A DNA stretch of 9,826 nucleotides from an uncultured Bacteroidota bacterium (GCA_903835145.1 CAILMA010000053.1:1-9826); one strand, 5' to 3'. Positions 1 to 6,537 are shown, counted from the first letter of the stretch. The notes: a model not told the origin generated them from the sequence alone. Program-made: numbers and translations.

Positions 1-885
1 AATCCTATAGGTAACAGGTTGGGCATCATCCGCGGATGGGATTCAATGTGGTATGGCGAAAAAAGGGACTTCGGCCAGAAACTGGTAGAAGATCATAAAA
101 TCCGCACTTATCTGAATGCGCGTATCAACAAAGGCGGTATTTCCCGCATAGTTATCGAACGTACACTCGGTAAGCTGATTATTACCATACACACTTCAAA
201 ACCTGGTATCATCATAGGTAAGGGTGGAACTGAGGTTGACCGTATCAAAGAAGAGCTTAAAAAACTCGCTAAAAAGGAAGACGTTCAGATCAATATCATG
301 GAGATCCGCCGTCCTGAACTGGATGCAATGATCGTCGGTGATACTATCGCCCGCCAAATCGAAGGTCGTGTTAGTTACAAACGCGCTATCAAAATGGCAA
401 TCACTACCGCAATGAGAATGGGTGCCGAAGGTATCAAAATCAAAGCAAGTGGTAGGTTAAACGGTTCTGAAATCGCCCGCTCTGAAGAATTTAAACAAGG
501 TCGTACTCCTTTACATACATTCCGTATGGATATCGATTACGCTTCTGTATACTCAATGACCGTTTACGGTAAAATCGGCCTCAAAATATGGATCTGTAAA
601 GGTGAAGTACTCGGAGTTCGTGAACTTAACCCTAACTTCTCAGCTAACTCTGATAGCAGAGGCAACAACCGCCAGCCTGGTTTCCAGGGCGTGGAAGGTA
701 GCCGCGGCGAAAGAGGCGGCGACCGCGACAGAGGTGCTCGTGGCGGCGGCGACAGAAGAGGTGGTGGTGGTGACCGCGGCGGTAACGCAGGTGGTGGCGA
801 TAGAAGAGGTGGTGGCGCTAACAGAGGCGGTGGCCAGGGTGGCAATCGCGGTGGTAGTACCGGTGGTGGTGGCGGCCGCAGATAA
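1..885 (+). CDS. rpsC: 30S ribosomal protein S3, 5'-partial, with a long RGG-rich C-terminal tail
   Basis: S3 sits on the head of the small subunit at the mRNA entry channel. The reading frame is open from base 1 (Asn-Pro-Ile-Gly-Asn-Arg-Leu-Gly). This matches the family N-terminus just after the initial Met-Gly-Gln-Lys, so about five residues lie outside the window; the TTG at 19 is an internal Leu, not a start. The KH domain GxxG loop (GKGG) is at window residues 73-76. The C-terminal S3 domain follows, with [15 protein letters not shown] (about 148-162), [15 protein letters not shown] (about 167-181) and WICKGE (about 197-202). The usual protein ends near residue 215. Here about 80 more residues follow, almost only Gly, Arg, Asp and Asn, with seven RGG triplets. 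rplP follows after 71 nt. Identity is certain; the role of the tail is unknown. Confidence 0.97.
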   Translation, partial: NPIGNRLGIIRGWDSMWYGEKRDFGQKLVEDHKIRTYLNARINKGGISRIVIERTLGKLIITIHTSKPGIIIGKGGTEVDRIKEELKKLAKKEDVQINIMEIRRPELDAMIVGDTIARQIEGRVSYKRAIKMAITTAMRMGAEGIKIKASGRLNGSEIARSEEFKQGRTPLHTFRMDIDYASVYSMTVYGKIGLKIWICKGEVLGVRELNPNFSANSDSRGNNRQPGFQGVEGSRGERGGDRDRGARGGGDRRGGGGDRGGNAGGGDRRGGGANRGGGQGGNRGGSTGGGGGRR

Positions 886-956
886 TCATCTGCTTTGCCA
901 ATATCAATTTAGAAATTATTATTCATAATATTTAGCTTACAAATAATTTTGTAACA

Positions 957-1379
957 ATGTTACAGCCAAAAAAAACAAAACACCGAAAAGCGCATAAAGG
1001 CAGGATTAAAGGTGACGCTCAGCGTGGCGCTACTATATCTTTTGGTTCATTCGGACTGAAAGCAATGGAGCCAAAATGGATCACTAACCGCCAGATTGAA
1101 GCTGCCCGTCAGGCAATGACCCGCGAAATGAAGCGTGAAGGTAATGTTTGGATTCGCATCTTCCCTGATAAACCAATCACCCGCAAGCCTGCTGAAGTGC
1201 GTATGGGTAAAGGTAAAGGTAGCTTGGAATTCTGGGCAGCCGTAGTAAAGCCAGGATTGATCATGTTCGAAATCGAAGGCGTGCCAATGGAAGTAGCTCG
1301 CGCAGCTATGGACCTCGCAGCTCAGAAATTACCAATCAGAACGAAGTTTGTTGTTCGTCACGATTACGCCGGAGCTTAA
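957..1379 (+). CDS. rplP: 50S ribosomal protein L16
   Basis: L16 binds 23S rRNA near the A-site tRNA elbow and is needed for late assembly of the large subunit. The 140-residue length is normal for the family. The N-terminus [16 protein letters not shown] is the classic L16 start. The loop VRMGKGKG (81-88) reaches toward the peptidyl-transferase centre; Arg82 aligns with the Arg that is hydroxylated in E. coli L16. The C-terminal [14 protein letters not shown] is also typical. The start is fixed by that N-terminal signature at ATG 957, which is preceded by an A/T-rich leader with no Shine-Dalgarno sequence. It lies between rpsC (71-nt spacer) and rpmC (75-nt spacer), the standard S10-operon position. 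Confidence 0.98.
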   Translation: MLQPKKTKHRKAHKGRIKGDAQRGATISFGSFGLKAMEPKWITNRQIEAARQAMTREMKREGNVWIRIFPDKPITRKPAEVRMGKGKGSLEFWAAVVKPGLIMFEIEGVPMEVARAAMDLAAQKLPIRTKFVVRHDYAGA

Positions 1380-1454
1380 TTAGTTTACAAGTGAATTAAC
1401 ATACAGTACGTCGCCCAATGACAAAGGCTACCGAAATCATTAAAAAGCATTACA

Positions 1455-1667
1455 ATGGCAATATCTAAAAAGGCTGACGCTCACGAATACCGTTCGCTCG
1501 ATAACGAAGGGCTCGCTAACAAAATCAGCGAAGAAGAAGTACGTCTGAAAAAAACAAAATTCAGTCATGCGGCTAATCCAATTGAAAACCCGCTTTCAAT
1601 CAAGCTGTTGCGCCGTGAATTAGCGCGCCTGAAGACTGAAAGCCGCAAAAGAGAATTAGGTTTCTAA
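1455..1667 (+). CDS. rpmC: 50S ribosomal protein L29
   Basis: L29 is a small helical-hairpin protein next to L23 at the polypeptide exit tunnel, where targeting and chaperone factors dock. It has 70 residues, normal for the family. Two predicted helices are visible, about residues 13-35 ([20 protein letters not shown]) and 45-66. The second carries the family signature [17 protein letters not shown]. It starts at ATG 1455 with an A-rich leader (aaaaagcattaca). An upstream out-of-frame ATG at 1420 opens only a 16-codon frame that overlaps this start; it is probably chance. rpsQ begins 11 nt after the stop, so the two are almost certainly co-transcribed. Confidence 0.96.
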   Translation: MAISKKADAHEYRSLDNEGLANKISEEEVRLKKTKFSHAANPIENPLSIKLLRRELARLKTESRKRELGF

Positions 1668-1678
1668 TTAATATACTG

Positions 1679-1948
1679 ATGTCCGTTATGACAACGCAAA
1701 GAAAAAGCAGAAAAACCCGTATAGGAGTAGTAAGCAGTAGCAAGATGATGAAAACCATCACTGTTAATGTGGAGCGTAAAGTGAAACACCCTATGTACGG
1801 AAAGTTCATTAAAAAATCATCGAGCTTCCATGCTCATGACGAGCAGAACAACGCCGGAATCGGTGATGTGGTTCGAATTATGGAAACACGCCCGCTTAGT
1901 AAAACTAAACGCTGGCGCCTGGTAGAAATTATTGAAAAAGCTAAGTAA
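1679..1948 (+). CDS. rpsQ: 30S ribosomal protein S17
   Basis: S17 is a primary 16S rRNA-binding protein of OB-fold type that helps nucleate assembly of the 30S body. It has 89 residues. Visible family features are [19 protein letters not shown] (about 11-29), the basic strand [15 protein letters not shown] (32-46), the [30 protein letters not shown] region (52-81) and a short helical end. Two in-frame ATGs, at 1679 and 1688, could start it. The first was chosen because it leaves an 11-nt gap from rpmC; the second would give an 86-residue protein, also acceptable. rplN follows after 9 nt. Confidence 0.97.
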   Translation: MSVMTTQRKSRKTRIGVVSSSKMMKTITVNVERKVKHPMYGKFIKKSSSFHAHDEQNNAGIGDVVRIMETRPLSKTKRWRLVEIIEKAK

Positions 1949-1957
1949 CTTTTTAGA

Positions 1958-2326
1958 ATGATACAACAAGAATCCCGGCTCAATGTAGCCGACAACAGCG
2001 GTGCAAAAGAAGTACTTTGTATTCGTGTGTTGGGCAATTCGGGACAAGATTACGCAGGAATCGGCGATAAAATCGTGGTAACCGTAAAAGACGCTATTCC
2101 CGGCGGTGGTATGAAAAAGGGCACCGTCTCAAAAGCGGTAATCGTTCGTACCAAAAAGAAACTGCGTCGCAAAGATGGTTCGTATATCAGCTTTGATGAC
2201 AATGCAGTCGTTTTGCTCAATAACTCGGATGAGCCTCGTGGCACCCGTATATTCGGACCAGTGGCCCGCGAATTGCGCGATAAAGGATACATGAAAATTG
2301 TTTCCTTAGCGCCAGAAGTATTGTAA
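1958..2326 (+). CDS. rplN: 50S ribosomal protein L14
   Basis: L14 is a beta-barrel protein that binds 23S rRNA at the subunit interface, contacts 16S helix 14 and partners with L19; it is also the docking site of the silencing factor RsfS. The length of 122 residues is exactly the usual one. The N-terminus [19 protein letters not shown], the [15 protein letters not shown] segment (36-50), VRTKK (63-67), DDNAVVLLN (80-88) and the C-terminal [28 protein letters not shown] region are diagnostic. In the classical scheme it is the first gene of the spc operon. Here it follows rpsQ by 9 nt with no promoter visible, so S10 and spc appear joined at this point. Confidence 0.98.
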   Translation: MIQQESRLNVADNSGAKEVLCIRVLGNSGQDYAGIGDKIVVTVKDAIPGGGMKKGTVSKAVIVRTKKKLRRKDGSYISFDDNAVVLLNNSDEPRGTRIFGPVARELRDKGYMKIVSLAPEVL

Positions 2327-2392
2327 AATTTGTTGTACATTTGCAGCCCGTTTCAAAATGGGTGTATTTACAACGTTTAATTAATAGTAACA
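2327..2392 (+). promoter_or_regulatory. rplN-rplX spacer with candidate internal promoter and leader hairpin
   Basis: The spacer contains TACATTTG at 2336-2343, a full match to the Bacteroidota -7 element TAnnTTTG, followed by C as is common. No good -33 TTTG is seen about 20 nt upstream, so the match is partial. A start site would fall near 2347-2350, right at a short hairpin (CCCGTT, loop TCAA, AATGGG; 2347-2362, one G-T pair). The A/T-rich remainder leads to the GTG start of rplX. An internal promoter here would explain why this gap is longer than the spacers of about 10 nt just upstream. This is inferred from motif matching only. Confidence 0.45.
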
Positions 2393-2731
2393 GTGAAACA
2401 GAGATTCAAACCGAAGTTCAATATTAAGAAAGGTGATAACGTGGTTGTTATCGCCGGTGACGATAAGAATCGCACTACGCCGCGTCTGGTGTTGTCTGTA
2501 TCCCCTTCCGAAGGCCGCATCCTGGTCGAAGGAGTGAATATGGTAACTAAACACCTTAAGCCGAACGCGCAAAACCCTCAGGGAAGTATCGTTAATGAAG
2601 AAGCTCCTATACACATCTCTAACGTGATGCTGTGGGATGCCAAAACTAAAGGTCCTTCTAAGGTGTCGCGTGTAAGAACTGAAACCGGTTTCTCACGTAT
2701 ATCTAAAAAATCAGGGGAGGTAATCAAATAA
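2393..2731 (+). CDS. rplX: 50S ribosomal protein L24
   Basis: L24 is an assembly initiator of the large subunit that binds the 5' region of 23S rRNA. It has 112 residues. The KOW motif spans about residues 12-38 ([21 protein letters not shown]), followed by [20 protein letters not shown] (41-60) and the [19 protein letters not shown] strand region (64-82). The start is GTG 2393: the frame is closed by a stop at 2378 and there is no ATG before the conserved region, so a GTG start is needed to keep the N-terminal [10 protein letters not shown]. Its stop overlaps the rplE ATG (TAATG), suggesting translational coupling. Confidence 0.96.
   Translation: MKQRFKPKFNIKKGDNVVVIAGDDKNRTTPRLVLSVSPSEGRILVEGVNMVTKHLKPNAQNPQGSIVNEEAPIHISNVMLWDAKTKGPSKVSRVRTETGFSRISKKSGEVIK
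2712..2720 (+). promoter_or_regulatory. Shine-Dalgarno-like purine run before rplE
   Basis: The sequence CAGGGGAGG ends 10 nt before the rplE ATG at 2731. It is the clearest SD-like match in front of any gene here; the other genes have A-rich leaders. It also encodes Ser-Gly-Glu of the conserved L24 C-terminus, so it may be incidental. Confidence 0.3.
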
Positions 2732-3303
2732 TGGCAACTACAACATATACACCCAGGTTACTTACTAAGTACAGGGAGCAGGTGGTACCTGCGCTGATGA
2801 AAAAATTCGGTTACAAAACCGTTATGCAGTGCCCAAGACTGGTGAAGATTTGTCTTAACCAGGGCGTTAAAGGTTCAGTTTCTGATAAGAAAATGATCGA
2901 TGATGCCGTAAACGAAATGAGCGCAGTAACTGGTCAGAAAGCAATTCCTACAATGTCTAAAAAAGACATCTCGAACTTTAAGCTGCGTAAAAACATGCCT
3001 ATCGGTTGTAGGGTTACGCTTCGCAATGTGAAAATGTTCGAATTCATGGATCGCTTCGTTTCCGTATCACTTCCACGTGTACGTGACTTCAAAGGTATCA
3101 ATGAAAAATCTTTCGACGGCCGCGGTAACTATACCATGGGTATCACTGAGCAAATCATCTATCCTGAAATCAACATCGATAAGTTGCCACGCATCAGTGG
3201 TATGGATATCACTTTCGTAACAACTGCCAAAACTAACGAAGAGGCTTTTGAACTGCTGAAAGAATTAGGTATGCCATTCAAATCAATGGAAAAAACAGGA
3301 TAG
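2731..3303 (+). CDS. rplE: 50S ribosomal protein L5
   Basis: L5 binds 5S rRNA and places it in the central protuberance of the large subunit. It has 190 residues, slightly longer than the common 179 because of a short N-terminal extension. Conserved blocks are [20 protein letters not shown] (35-54), [20 protein letters not shown] (67-86), [20 protein letters not shown] (92-111), [10 protein letters not shown] (114-123) and [20 protein letters not shown] (128-147). The ATG overlaps the rplX stop by one base. A 109-nt spacer separates it from rpsN, and the long-spacer half of the operon begins here. Confidence 0.98.
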   Translation: MATTTYTPRLLTKYREQVVPALMKKFGYKTVMQCPRLVKICLNQGVKGSVSDKKMIDDAVNEMSAVTGQKAIPTMSKKDISNFKLRKNMPIGCRVTLRNVKMFEFMDRFVSVSLPRVRDFKGINEKSFDGRGNYTMGITEQIIYPEINIDKLPRISGMDITFVTTAKTNEEAFELLKELGMPFKSMEKTG

Positions 3304-3372
3304 TACTAAAGGTACGTTCATGGTAATACATTGAACCCCGGTAGTGTTTAAAGACAAATATTTAATAAAACA

Positions 3373-3397
3373 GTGCCTGCAAGTTTTTTTCAGGTGC
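3373..3397 (+). repeat. Imperfect inverted repeat in the rplE-rpsN spacer
   Basis: GTGCCTG (3373-3379) can pair with CAGGTGC (3391-3397) using two G-T pairs, around an 11-nt loop rich in T. There is no T tract after the stem, so it does not look like a terminator. It ends 15 nt before the rpsN ATG. It may be a leader structure or chance; the rest of this 109-nt spacer shows nothing else recognisable. Confidence 0.3.
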
Positions 3398-3412
3398 AAG
3401 AAATAAAAGATT

Positions 3413-3682
3413 ATGGCTAAAGAATCAGTAAAAGCCCGTCAACGTAAGCGCGAGAAAATGGTTGCTAAGTTTGCTACAAAACGTGCAGCCCTTAAAGCAG
3501 CAGGTGATTATGCAGGTTTAGATAAACTTCCTAAAAACTCTTCTGCAGTGCGTCTTAAAAACAGGTGTCAGATCACTGGTCGTCCACGTGGCTACATGCG
3601 TTACTTCGGTATATGCAGGGTTGCTTTCCGTGATATGGCGCTCGATGGTAAAATACCTGGTGTTAGAAAGGCAAGTTGGTAA
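3413..3682 (+). CDS. rpsN: 30S ribosomal protein S14, zinc-independent form
   Basis: S14 binds 16S rRNA in the 30S head and is a late assembly protein. The protein has 89 residues: [16 protein letters not shown] at the N-terminus, then [20 protein letters not shown] (42-61) and the C-terminal IPGVRKASW end, all diagnostic. It carries only two Cys (52 and 68) in the region where the zinc form has two CxxC pairs, so it is the C-minus form. It starts at ATG 3413 with an A-rich leader (gaaataaaagatt). It is flanked by long spacers of 109 and 99 nt, unlike the tight packing further upstream. Confidence 0.97.
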   Translation: MAKESVKARQRKREKMVAKFATKRAALKAAGDYAGLDKLPKNSSAVRLKNRCQITGRPRGYMRYFGICRVAFRDMALDGKIPGVRKASW

Positions 3683-3689
3683 TTTCTTG

Positions 3690-3704
3690 TCCCGCCCGGC
3701 GGGA
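3690..3704 (+). repeat. GC-rich perfect palindrome in the rpsN-rpsH spacer
   Basis: TCCCGCCCGGCGGGA is a perfect 15-nt palindrome around its central base: 7-nt arms, effectively a 6-bp stem with a 3-nt loop. It begins 7 nt after the rpsN stop. It is strikingly GC-rich in an A/T-rich spacer. No T tract follows, so it is not a standard intrinsic terminator. The first ten bases of its core (CCCGCCCGGC) resemble CCCACCCGGC at 9481-9490 downstream of map (9 of 10 identical). Downstream, GTTTCA (3713-3718) can pair with TGAAAC (3739-3744). Confidence 0.55.
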
Positions 3705-3781
3705 AGGATAACGTTTCAAGGTCAGCTCTGAAAACAACTGAAACCCGAAACATATTTTTTTACAAAACCTAAATAATAAAA

Positions 3782-4180
3782 ATGGTAACAGATCCAATAG
3801 CAGATTTATTGACCCGTATCCGTAACGCGCAAATGGCTCGTCATCGTATTGTTGAAATCCCTGCTTCTAATGTTAAGAAACGCATAGCTGAAATCCTTTA
3901 CGAAAAAGGCTACATTCTTAAATATAAATTTGAAGACGATAGCAAACAGGGTCTTATCAAAATAGCCCTTAAGTACGATCCGCTTACGAAAGAACCTGCA
4001 ATCAAATCTTTGGAGCGCATCAGCCGTCCGGGTTTACGTCAATACGCAAAACCTGCTGAAATCCGTCGCGTACAGAATGGTCTCGGTATCGCTATCATCT
4101 CTACATCTAAAGGTGTAATGACTGATAAAGAAGCCCGCAACCAAAACGTAGGTGGTGAAGTAATGTGTAACATATACTAG
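3782..4180 (+). CDS. rpsH: 30S ribosomal protein S8
   Basis: S8 is a primary binder of the 16S central domain and, in E. coli, the translational repressor of the spc operon. It has 132 residues. The N-terminus [13 protein letters not shown] (4-16), the [14 protein letters not shown] helix region (26-39), SRPGLRQYA (81-89) and the C-terminal RNA-binding region [24 protein letters not shown] (106-129) are typical. It starts at ATG 3782 with the leader aaataataaaa. I see no obvious copy of the E. coli S8 mRNA site near rplE here. The following 185-nt spacer before rplF is the longest in the window before map. Confidence 0.98.
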   Translation: MVTDPIADLLTRIRNAQMARHRIVEIPASNVKKRIAEILYEKGYILKYKFEDDSKQGLIKIALKYDPLTKEPAIKSLERISRPGLRQYAKPAEIRRVQNGLGIAIISTSKGVMTDKEARNQNVGGEVMCNIY

Positions 4181-4365
4181 GATAATTGCTTAATAACTGA
4201 TTGGTCAATAGCCGGTTGGTTGTTTCGCACTTAAAATAGTTCGGTGGTTCGCCGCTAAACAACAAACAAGTACTTTAGTTCTTAATAATACGAATGGCTG
4301 ACAATATCAAGTTCTCTATACGGTAACTGAACACAGCCGATTTTAAATTTTATATTAATTTTTTT
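4181..4365 (+). other. 185-nt rpsH-rplF spacer with inverted repeats
   Basis: No gene is seen here. Two structures can be drawn. First, GTTGTTT (4219-4225) pairs with AAACAAC (4257-4263), enclosing the smaller CGG/CCG arms of the middle. Second, GGCTG (4296-4300) pairs with CAGCC (4334-4338), enclosing a second stem (TCAAGTT with AACTGA, one bulged A). TACTTTAG at 4271-4278 is one base off the -7 consensus, with no clear -33. The last 30 nt are very A/T-rich. I cannot tell leader function from drift. Confidence 0.35.
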
Positions 4366-4920
4366 ATGTCACGTATAGGTAAAAAACCGATTACTCTGCC
4401 GGCAGGCGTTACTTTAACAGTATCTGCCTCCAATGTGTTAACTGTTAAAGGTCCAAAAGGTACCTTAACTCAGAATGTTGACCGCGATATTAAAGTTTCC
4501 GTTACTAACGGTGATGTTTTAGTTGAGCGTCCTACTGATCAGATCCGTCACCGCGCTTTACACGGTCTCTATCGCTCACTCGTTGCCAACATGGTTACTG
4601 GTGTTACTACAGGTTTCAAAAGAGAACTGGAGTTGGTAGGGGTAGGTTATCGTGCTGCTGTTGCTGGTAACCAAATCGATCTTGCACTCGGTTTCTCCCA
4701 CAACATCATTATGGAGCTTCCAGGCGAAATCAAGGCAACTTCAATCGCTGAAAAAGGCCAGAACCCAAGAATCATCCTCGAATCTATCGATAAACAATTG
4801 CTCGGTGCAGTGGCTGCTAAACTTCGTAGCCTCCGTAAACCAGAACCTTACAAAGGTAAAGGTGTACGCTACTCTGATGAAATCGTTCGTCGTAAAGCAG
4901 GTAAGTCAGCTGGTAAATAA
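4366..4920 (+). CDS. rplF: 50S ribosomal protein L6
   Basis: L6 lies near the sarcin-ricin loop and the factor-binding site of the large subunit. It has 184 residues and consists of two similar alpha/beta domains. MSRIGKKPITLPAGV (1-15) and VLTVKGPKGTLTQ (24-36) mark the first domain. GFKRELELVGVGYRA (83-97), GFSHNIIMELP (109-119) and the C-terminal RKPEPYKGKGVRYSDEIVRR (157-176) mark the second. The start ATG 4366 follows a T-rich run (ttaatttttttATG), a poorer leader than the A-rich ones of its neighbours. The 149-nt spacer after it holds the strongest inverted repeat in the operon. Confidence 0.98.
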   Translation: MSRIGKKPITLPAGVTLTVSASNVLTVKGPKGTLTQNVDRDIKVSVTNGDVLVERPTDQIRHRALHGLYRSLVANMVTGVTTGFKRELELVGVGYRAAVAGNQIDLALGFSHNIIMELPGEIKATSIAEKGQNPRIILESIDKQLLGAVAAKLRSLRKPEPYKGKGVRYSDEIVRRKAGKSAGK

Positions 4921-4963
4921 GCCTCGCTTAGTCTGCCTCTTAAATACAATATTTAGTATGTTC

Positions 4964-5003
4964 AGTGTTCTGTTCATTTCTAACCAAATGAACAGAACAT
5001 TTT
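4964..5003 (+). promoter_or_regulatory. Long terminator-like hairpin between rplF and rplR
   Basis: TGTTCTGTTCATTT (4966-4979) is perfectly complementary to AAATGAACAGAACA (4986-4999) around a 6-nt loop (CTAACC). G4965-T5000 and A4964-T5001 extend the stem to 16 pairs. TTTT at 5000-5003 follows, partly inside the stem. TGTTC occurs three times (4959, 4966, 4971). The shape suggests an attenuator or an RNA-processing site inside the operon. The U tract is short, so full termination is doubtful; a mobile palindromic repeat is the alternative. Confidence 0.6.
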
Positions 5004-5035
5004 CAAATAATCAGTACAAACTCCGGCAGCCATTC

Positions 5036-5051
5036 CTCACAAAGGTGTGAG
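5036..5051 (+). promoter_or_regulatory. Short hairpin upstream of rplR
   Basis: CTCACA (5036-5041) pairs perfectly with TGTGAG (5046-5051) around the tetraloop AAGG. It ends 18 nt before the rplR ATG and would be present in a leader starting after the larger hairpin at 4964-5001. No T tract follows. Confidence 0.4.
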
Positions 5052-5069
5052 CCCGTAAAAACAGATATT

Positions 5070-5429
5070 ATGTCTTTAGATCAAAAACAAGTACGTCGTC
5101 AGAAGCTCCGTTGGCGTATTCGTGCCAGAGTATCTGGTACGGCTTCAAAACCAAGGCTTTCAGTTTTCCGCAGCAATTGCGACATCTATTGTCAGCTCAT
5201 CGATGATGCAAATGGTTTTACCCTTGCATCTGCGAGTTCAAGAATGAAAGATATCGCTGCTCAGTCAGGTACTAAAGTGGAGAAATCACTCGCAGTTGGT
5301 AAAGTGCTTGCACAGAAAGCAACAGCGTTGGGTATCACTACTTGCGTATTCGATCGTGGTGGTTATTTGTATCACGGCAGGGTAAAGTCAGTTGCTGACG
5401 GCGCTCGCGAAGGCGGATTGAAATTCTAA
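5070..5429 (+). CDS. rplR: 50S ribosomal protein L18
   Basis: L18 binds 5S rRNA with L5 in the central protuberance. It has 119 residues. The basic N-terminal part ([16 protein letters not shown], 8-23), the [19 protein letters not shown] block (27-45), [14 protein letters not shown] (76-89) and the C-terminal [20 protein letters not shown] (92-111) with the end REGGLKF are diagnostic. The start ATG 5070 follows gtaaaaacagatatt. Two inverted repeats lie in the spacer just upstream. A 128-nt spacer follows before rpsE. Confidence 0.98.
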   Translation: MSLDQKQVRRQKLRWRIRARVSGTASKPRLSVFRSNCDIYCQLIDDANGFTLASASSRMKDIAAQSGTKVEKSLAVGKVLAQKATALGITTCVFDRGGYLYHGRVKSVADGAREGGLKF

Positions 5430-5557
5430 TTATTGAGTTGTTCTGCCATCAGGCGTCCTGCTCTTTAAGAAGGTTAACAGAAACAAAAACAACAATAATA
5501 TTTGATCTCGCTTTTTTCGCCTCAGGTCGGTAAGCGCATCAGCTAATAAAAATAAAT

Positions 5558-6073
5558 ATGAAAGGAACATTAAATCGCGTAAAAGGCGGAGACCTGGAAC
5601 TCAGCGAAAAAGTAGTTGCCATCAACCGTGTAGTTAAAACTACAAAAGGTGGACGCGCATTCAGCTTTTCTGCACTTGTAGTTGTAGGTAACGGCAATGG
5701 TATAGTGGGTCACGGATTAGGTAAAGCTAAAGAAGTTCAGGAAGCAATTACCAAGGGTATCGATGATGCAAAAAAGAACCTCATTAAAGTTCCGGTTATG
5801 CATGGTACTATTCCTCACGAGCAGTTTGCTAAAGAAGGCGCTGCTAAGGTGTTGATAAAACCAGCTGCACATGGTACTGGCGTTATCGCTGGAGGTAGCA
5901 TGAGAGCGGTGCTCGAAGCTGCAGGTATCACAGATATCCTTTCTAAATCCCTCGGTTCTGCTAACCCGCACAACGTGGTTAAAGCTACATTCGTTGCTTT
6001 GGGTATGTTAAGGGAGCCGGTACAGGTTGCTAAAACAAGGAATATCAGCCTGAAAAGAGTATTTAACGGATAG
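5558..6073 (+). CDS. rpsE: 30S ribosomal protein S5
   Basis: S5 lies at the mRNA entry side of the small subunit and is linked to decoding fidelity and to mRNA unwinding together with S3 and S4. It has 171 residues. The N-terminal double-stranded RNA-binding-like domain includes [20 protein letters not shown] (15-34) and [20 protein letters not shown] (41-60). The C-terminal domain has [16 protein letters not shown] (98-113), [11 protein letters not shown] (114-124) and [16 protein letters not shown] (133-148). The start ATG 5558 has the strongly A-rich leader aataaaaataaat, typical of Bacteroidota. The upstream 128-nt spacer contains AATATTTG (one base off the -7 consensus), without a -33. 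Confidence 0.98.
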   Translation: MKGTLNRVKGGDLELSEKVVAINRVVKTTKGGRAFSFSALVVVGNGNGIVGHGLGKAKEVQEAITKGIDDAKKNLIKVPVMHGTIPHEQFAKEGAAKVLIKPAAHGTGVIAGGSMRAVLEAAGITDILSKSLGSANPHNVVKATFVALGMLREPVQVAKTRNISLKRVFNG

Positions 6074-6249
6074 CTTCTGTTGGTGCTATTGCTCCCGTAG
6101 TTCTATCGGTTCCCGGTTGTACTTTCGGTTGCGTTTATTGCACCAGAGTCACTTTCTTCTCTTAAGGTGTTTGTAAATATATTTAGATCCTGCCGTTTCA
6201 ATATTGTGGGATTTTTATTTTAAGGTTTAAGTTTTAATTTTTCAATTTT
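6074..6249 (+). other. 176-nt rpsE-rpmD spacer
   Basis: No gene is seen. TGGTGC (6081-6086) is complementary to GCACCA (6140-6145). Between them CGGTT occurs three times (6107, 6114, 6126). The second half becomes very A/T-rich toward rpmD. TATATTTA here matches the -7 consensus only partly. A structured leader is possible but weakly supported. Confidence 0.3.
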
Positions 6250-6429
6250 ATGTCCAAAATCAGAATTACCCAGGTAAAAAGTGGTATCGACCGTATGGAA
6301 AGTCAGAAGCGTACGCTTATTGCACTTGGTATCAGAAAAATGATGCACTCTGTAGAAGTTGAAGCAACTCCTCAGATATTAGGGATGGTAAAAGCTGTTC
6401 ATCACTTGGTGAAAGTTGAAAACATCTAA
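6250..6429 (+). CDS. rpmD: 50S ribosomal protein L30
   Basis: L30 is a small protein of the large subunit that binds 23S rRNA at the base of the central protuberance region. The frame gives 59 residues, normal for bacterial L30: MSKIRITQVKSGIDRMESQK, then RTLIALGIRKMMHSVEV and the signature TPQILGMVKAVHHLVKVE near the end. It starts at ATG 6250 after a T-rich leader (aatttttcaatttt). It keeps the canonical place between rpsE and rplO but with long spacers on both sides (176 and 123 nt). It is short enough to be missed by length-filtered gene calling. Confidence 0.96.
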   Translation: MSKIRITQVKSGIDRMESQKRTLIALGIRKMMHSVEVEATPQILGMVKAVHHLVKVENI

Positions 6430-6504
6430 GAAATTTTGAGTCCTGTTACTTGTTTCACGCAATATCTTCAGGGCTCCCACGTTTTAGGTAATTATTTATT
6501 AACA

Positions 6505-6537
6505 AATTTGCGAGCGGTTTAAGATTCCGCGCAAGTT
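6505..6537 (+). promoter_or_regulatory. Bulged leader hairpin upstream of rplO
   Basis: AATTTGC (6505-6511) pairs with GCAAGTT (6531-6537), with one T-G pair. After a 2-nt GA bulge (6512-6513), GCGG (6514-6517) pairs with CCGC (6527-6530) around a 9-nt loop. The stem is 11 pairs and ends 15 nt before the rplO ATG. There is no T tract, so it reads as a possible translational or stability element in the leader rather than a terminator. Confidence 0.45.

Noticed and set aside
564..845. Proline-rich open frame on the - strand opposite the rpsC tail
   Set aside because: It is the reverse reading of the Gly/Arg repeat codons (ggt/ggc become acc/gcc); its composition fully explains the open frame.
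602..928. Ala/Val-rich open frame on the + strand overlapping the rpsC end
   Set aside because: Shifted reading of the GC-rich repeats of the S3 tail; S3 itself is clearly coding in the other frame up to its stop.
944..951. TAATTTTG match to the -7 promoter element before rplP
   Set aside because: It ends 5 nt before the ATG and has no -33 TTTG at proper distance; A/T-rich spacers give such matches by chance.
1420..1470. Upstream ATG with a 16-codon frame overlapping the rpmC start
   Set aside because: Possible leader peptide, but no support other than its position; the L29 start at 1455 is well supported.
4652..5050. 132-codon open frame overlapping rplF and the spacer after it
   Set aside because: Most of it lies out of frame inside the conserved L6 sequence; the product has no recognisable features and no good start context.
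5717..5971. Open frame on the - strand inside rpsE
   Set aside because: Shadow of the strongly conserved S5 gene; no family features.
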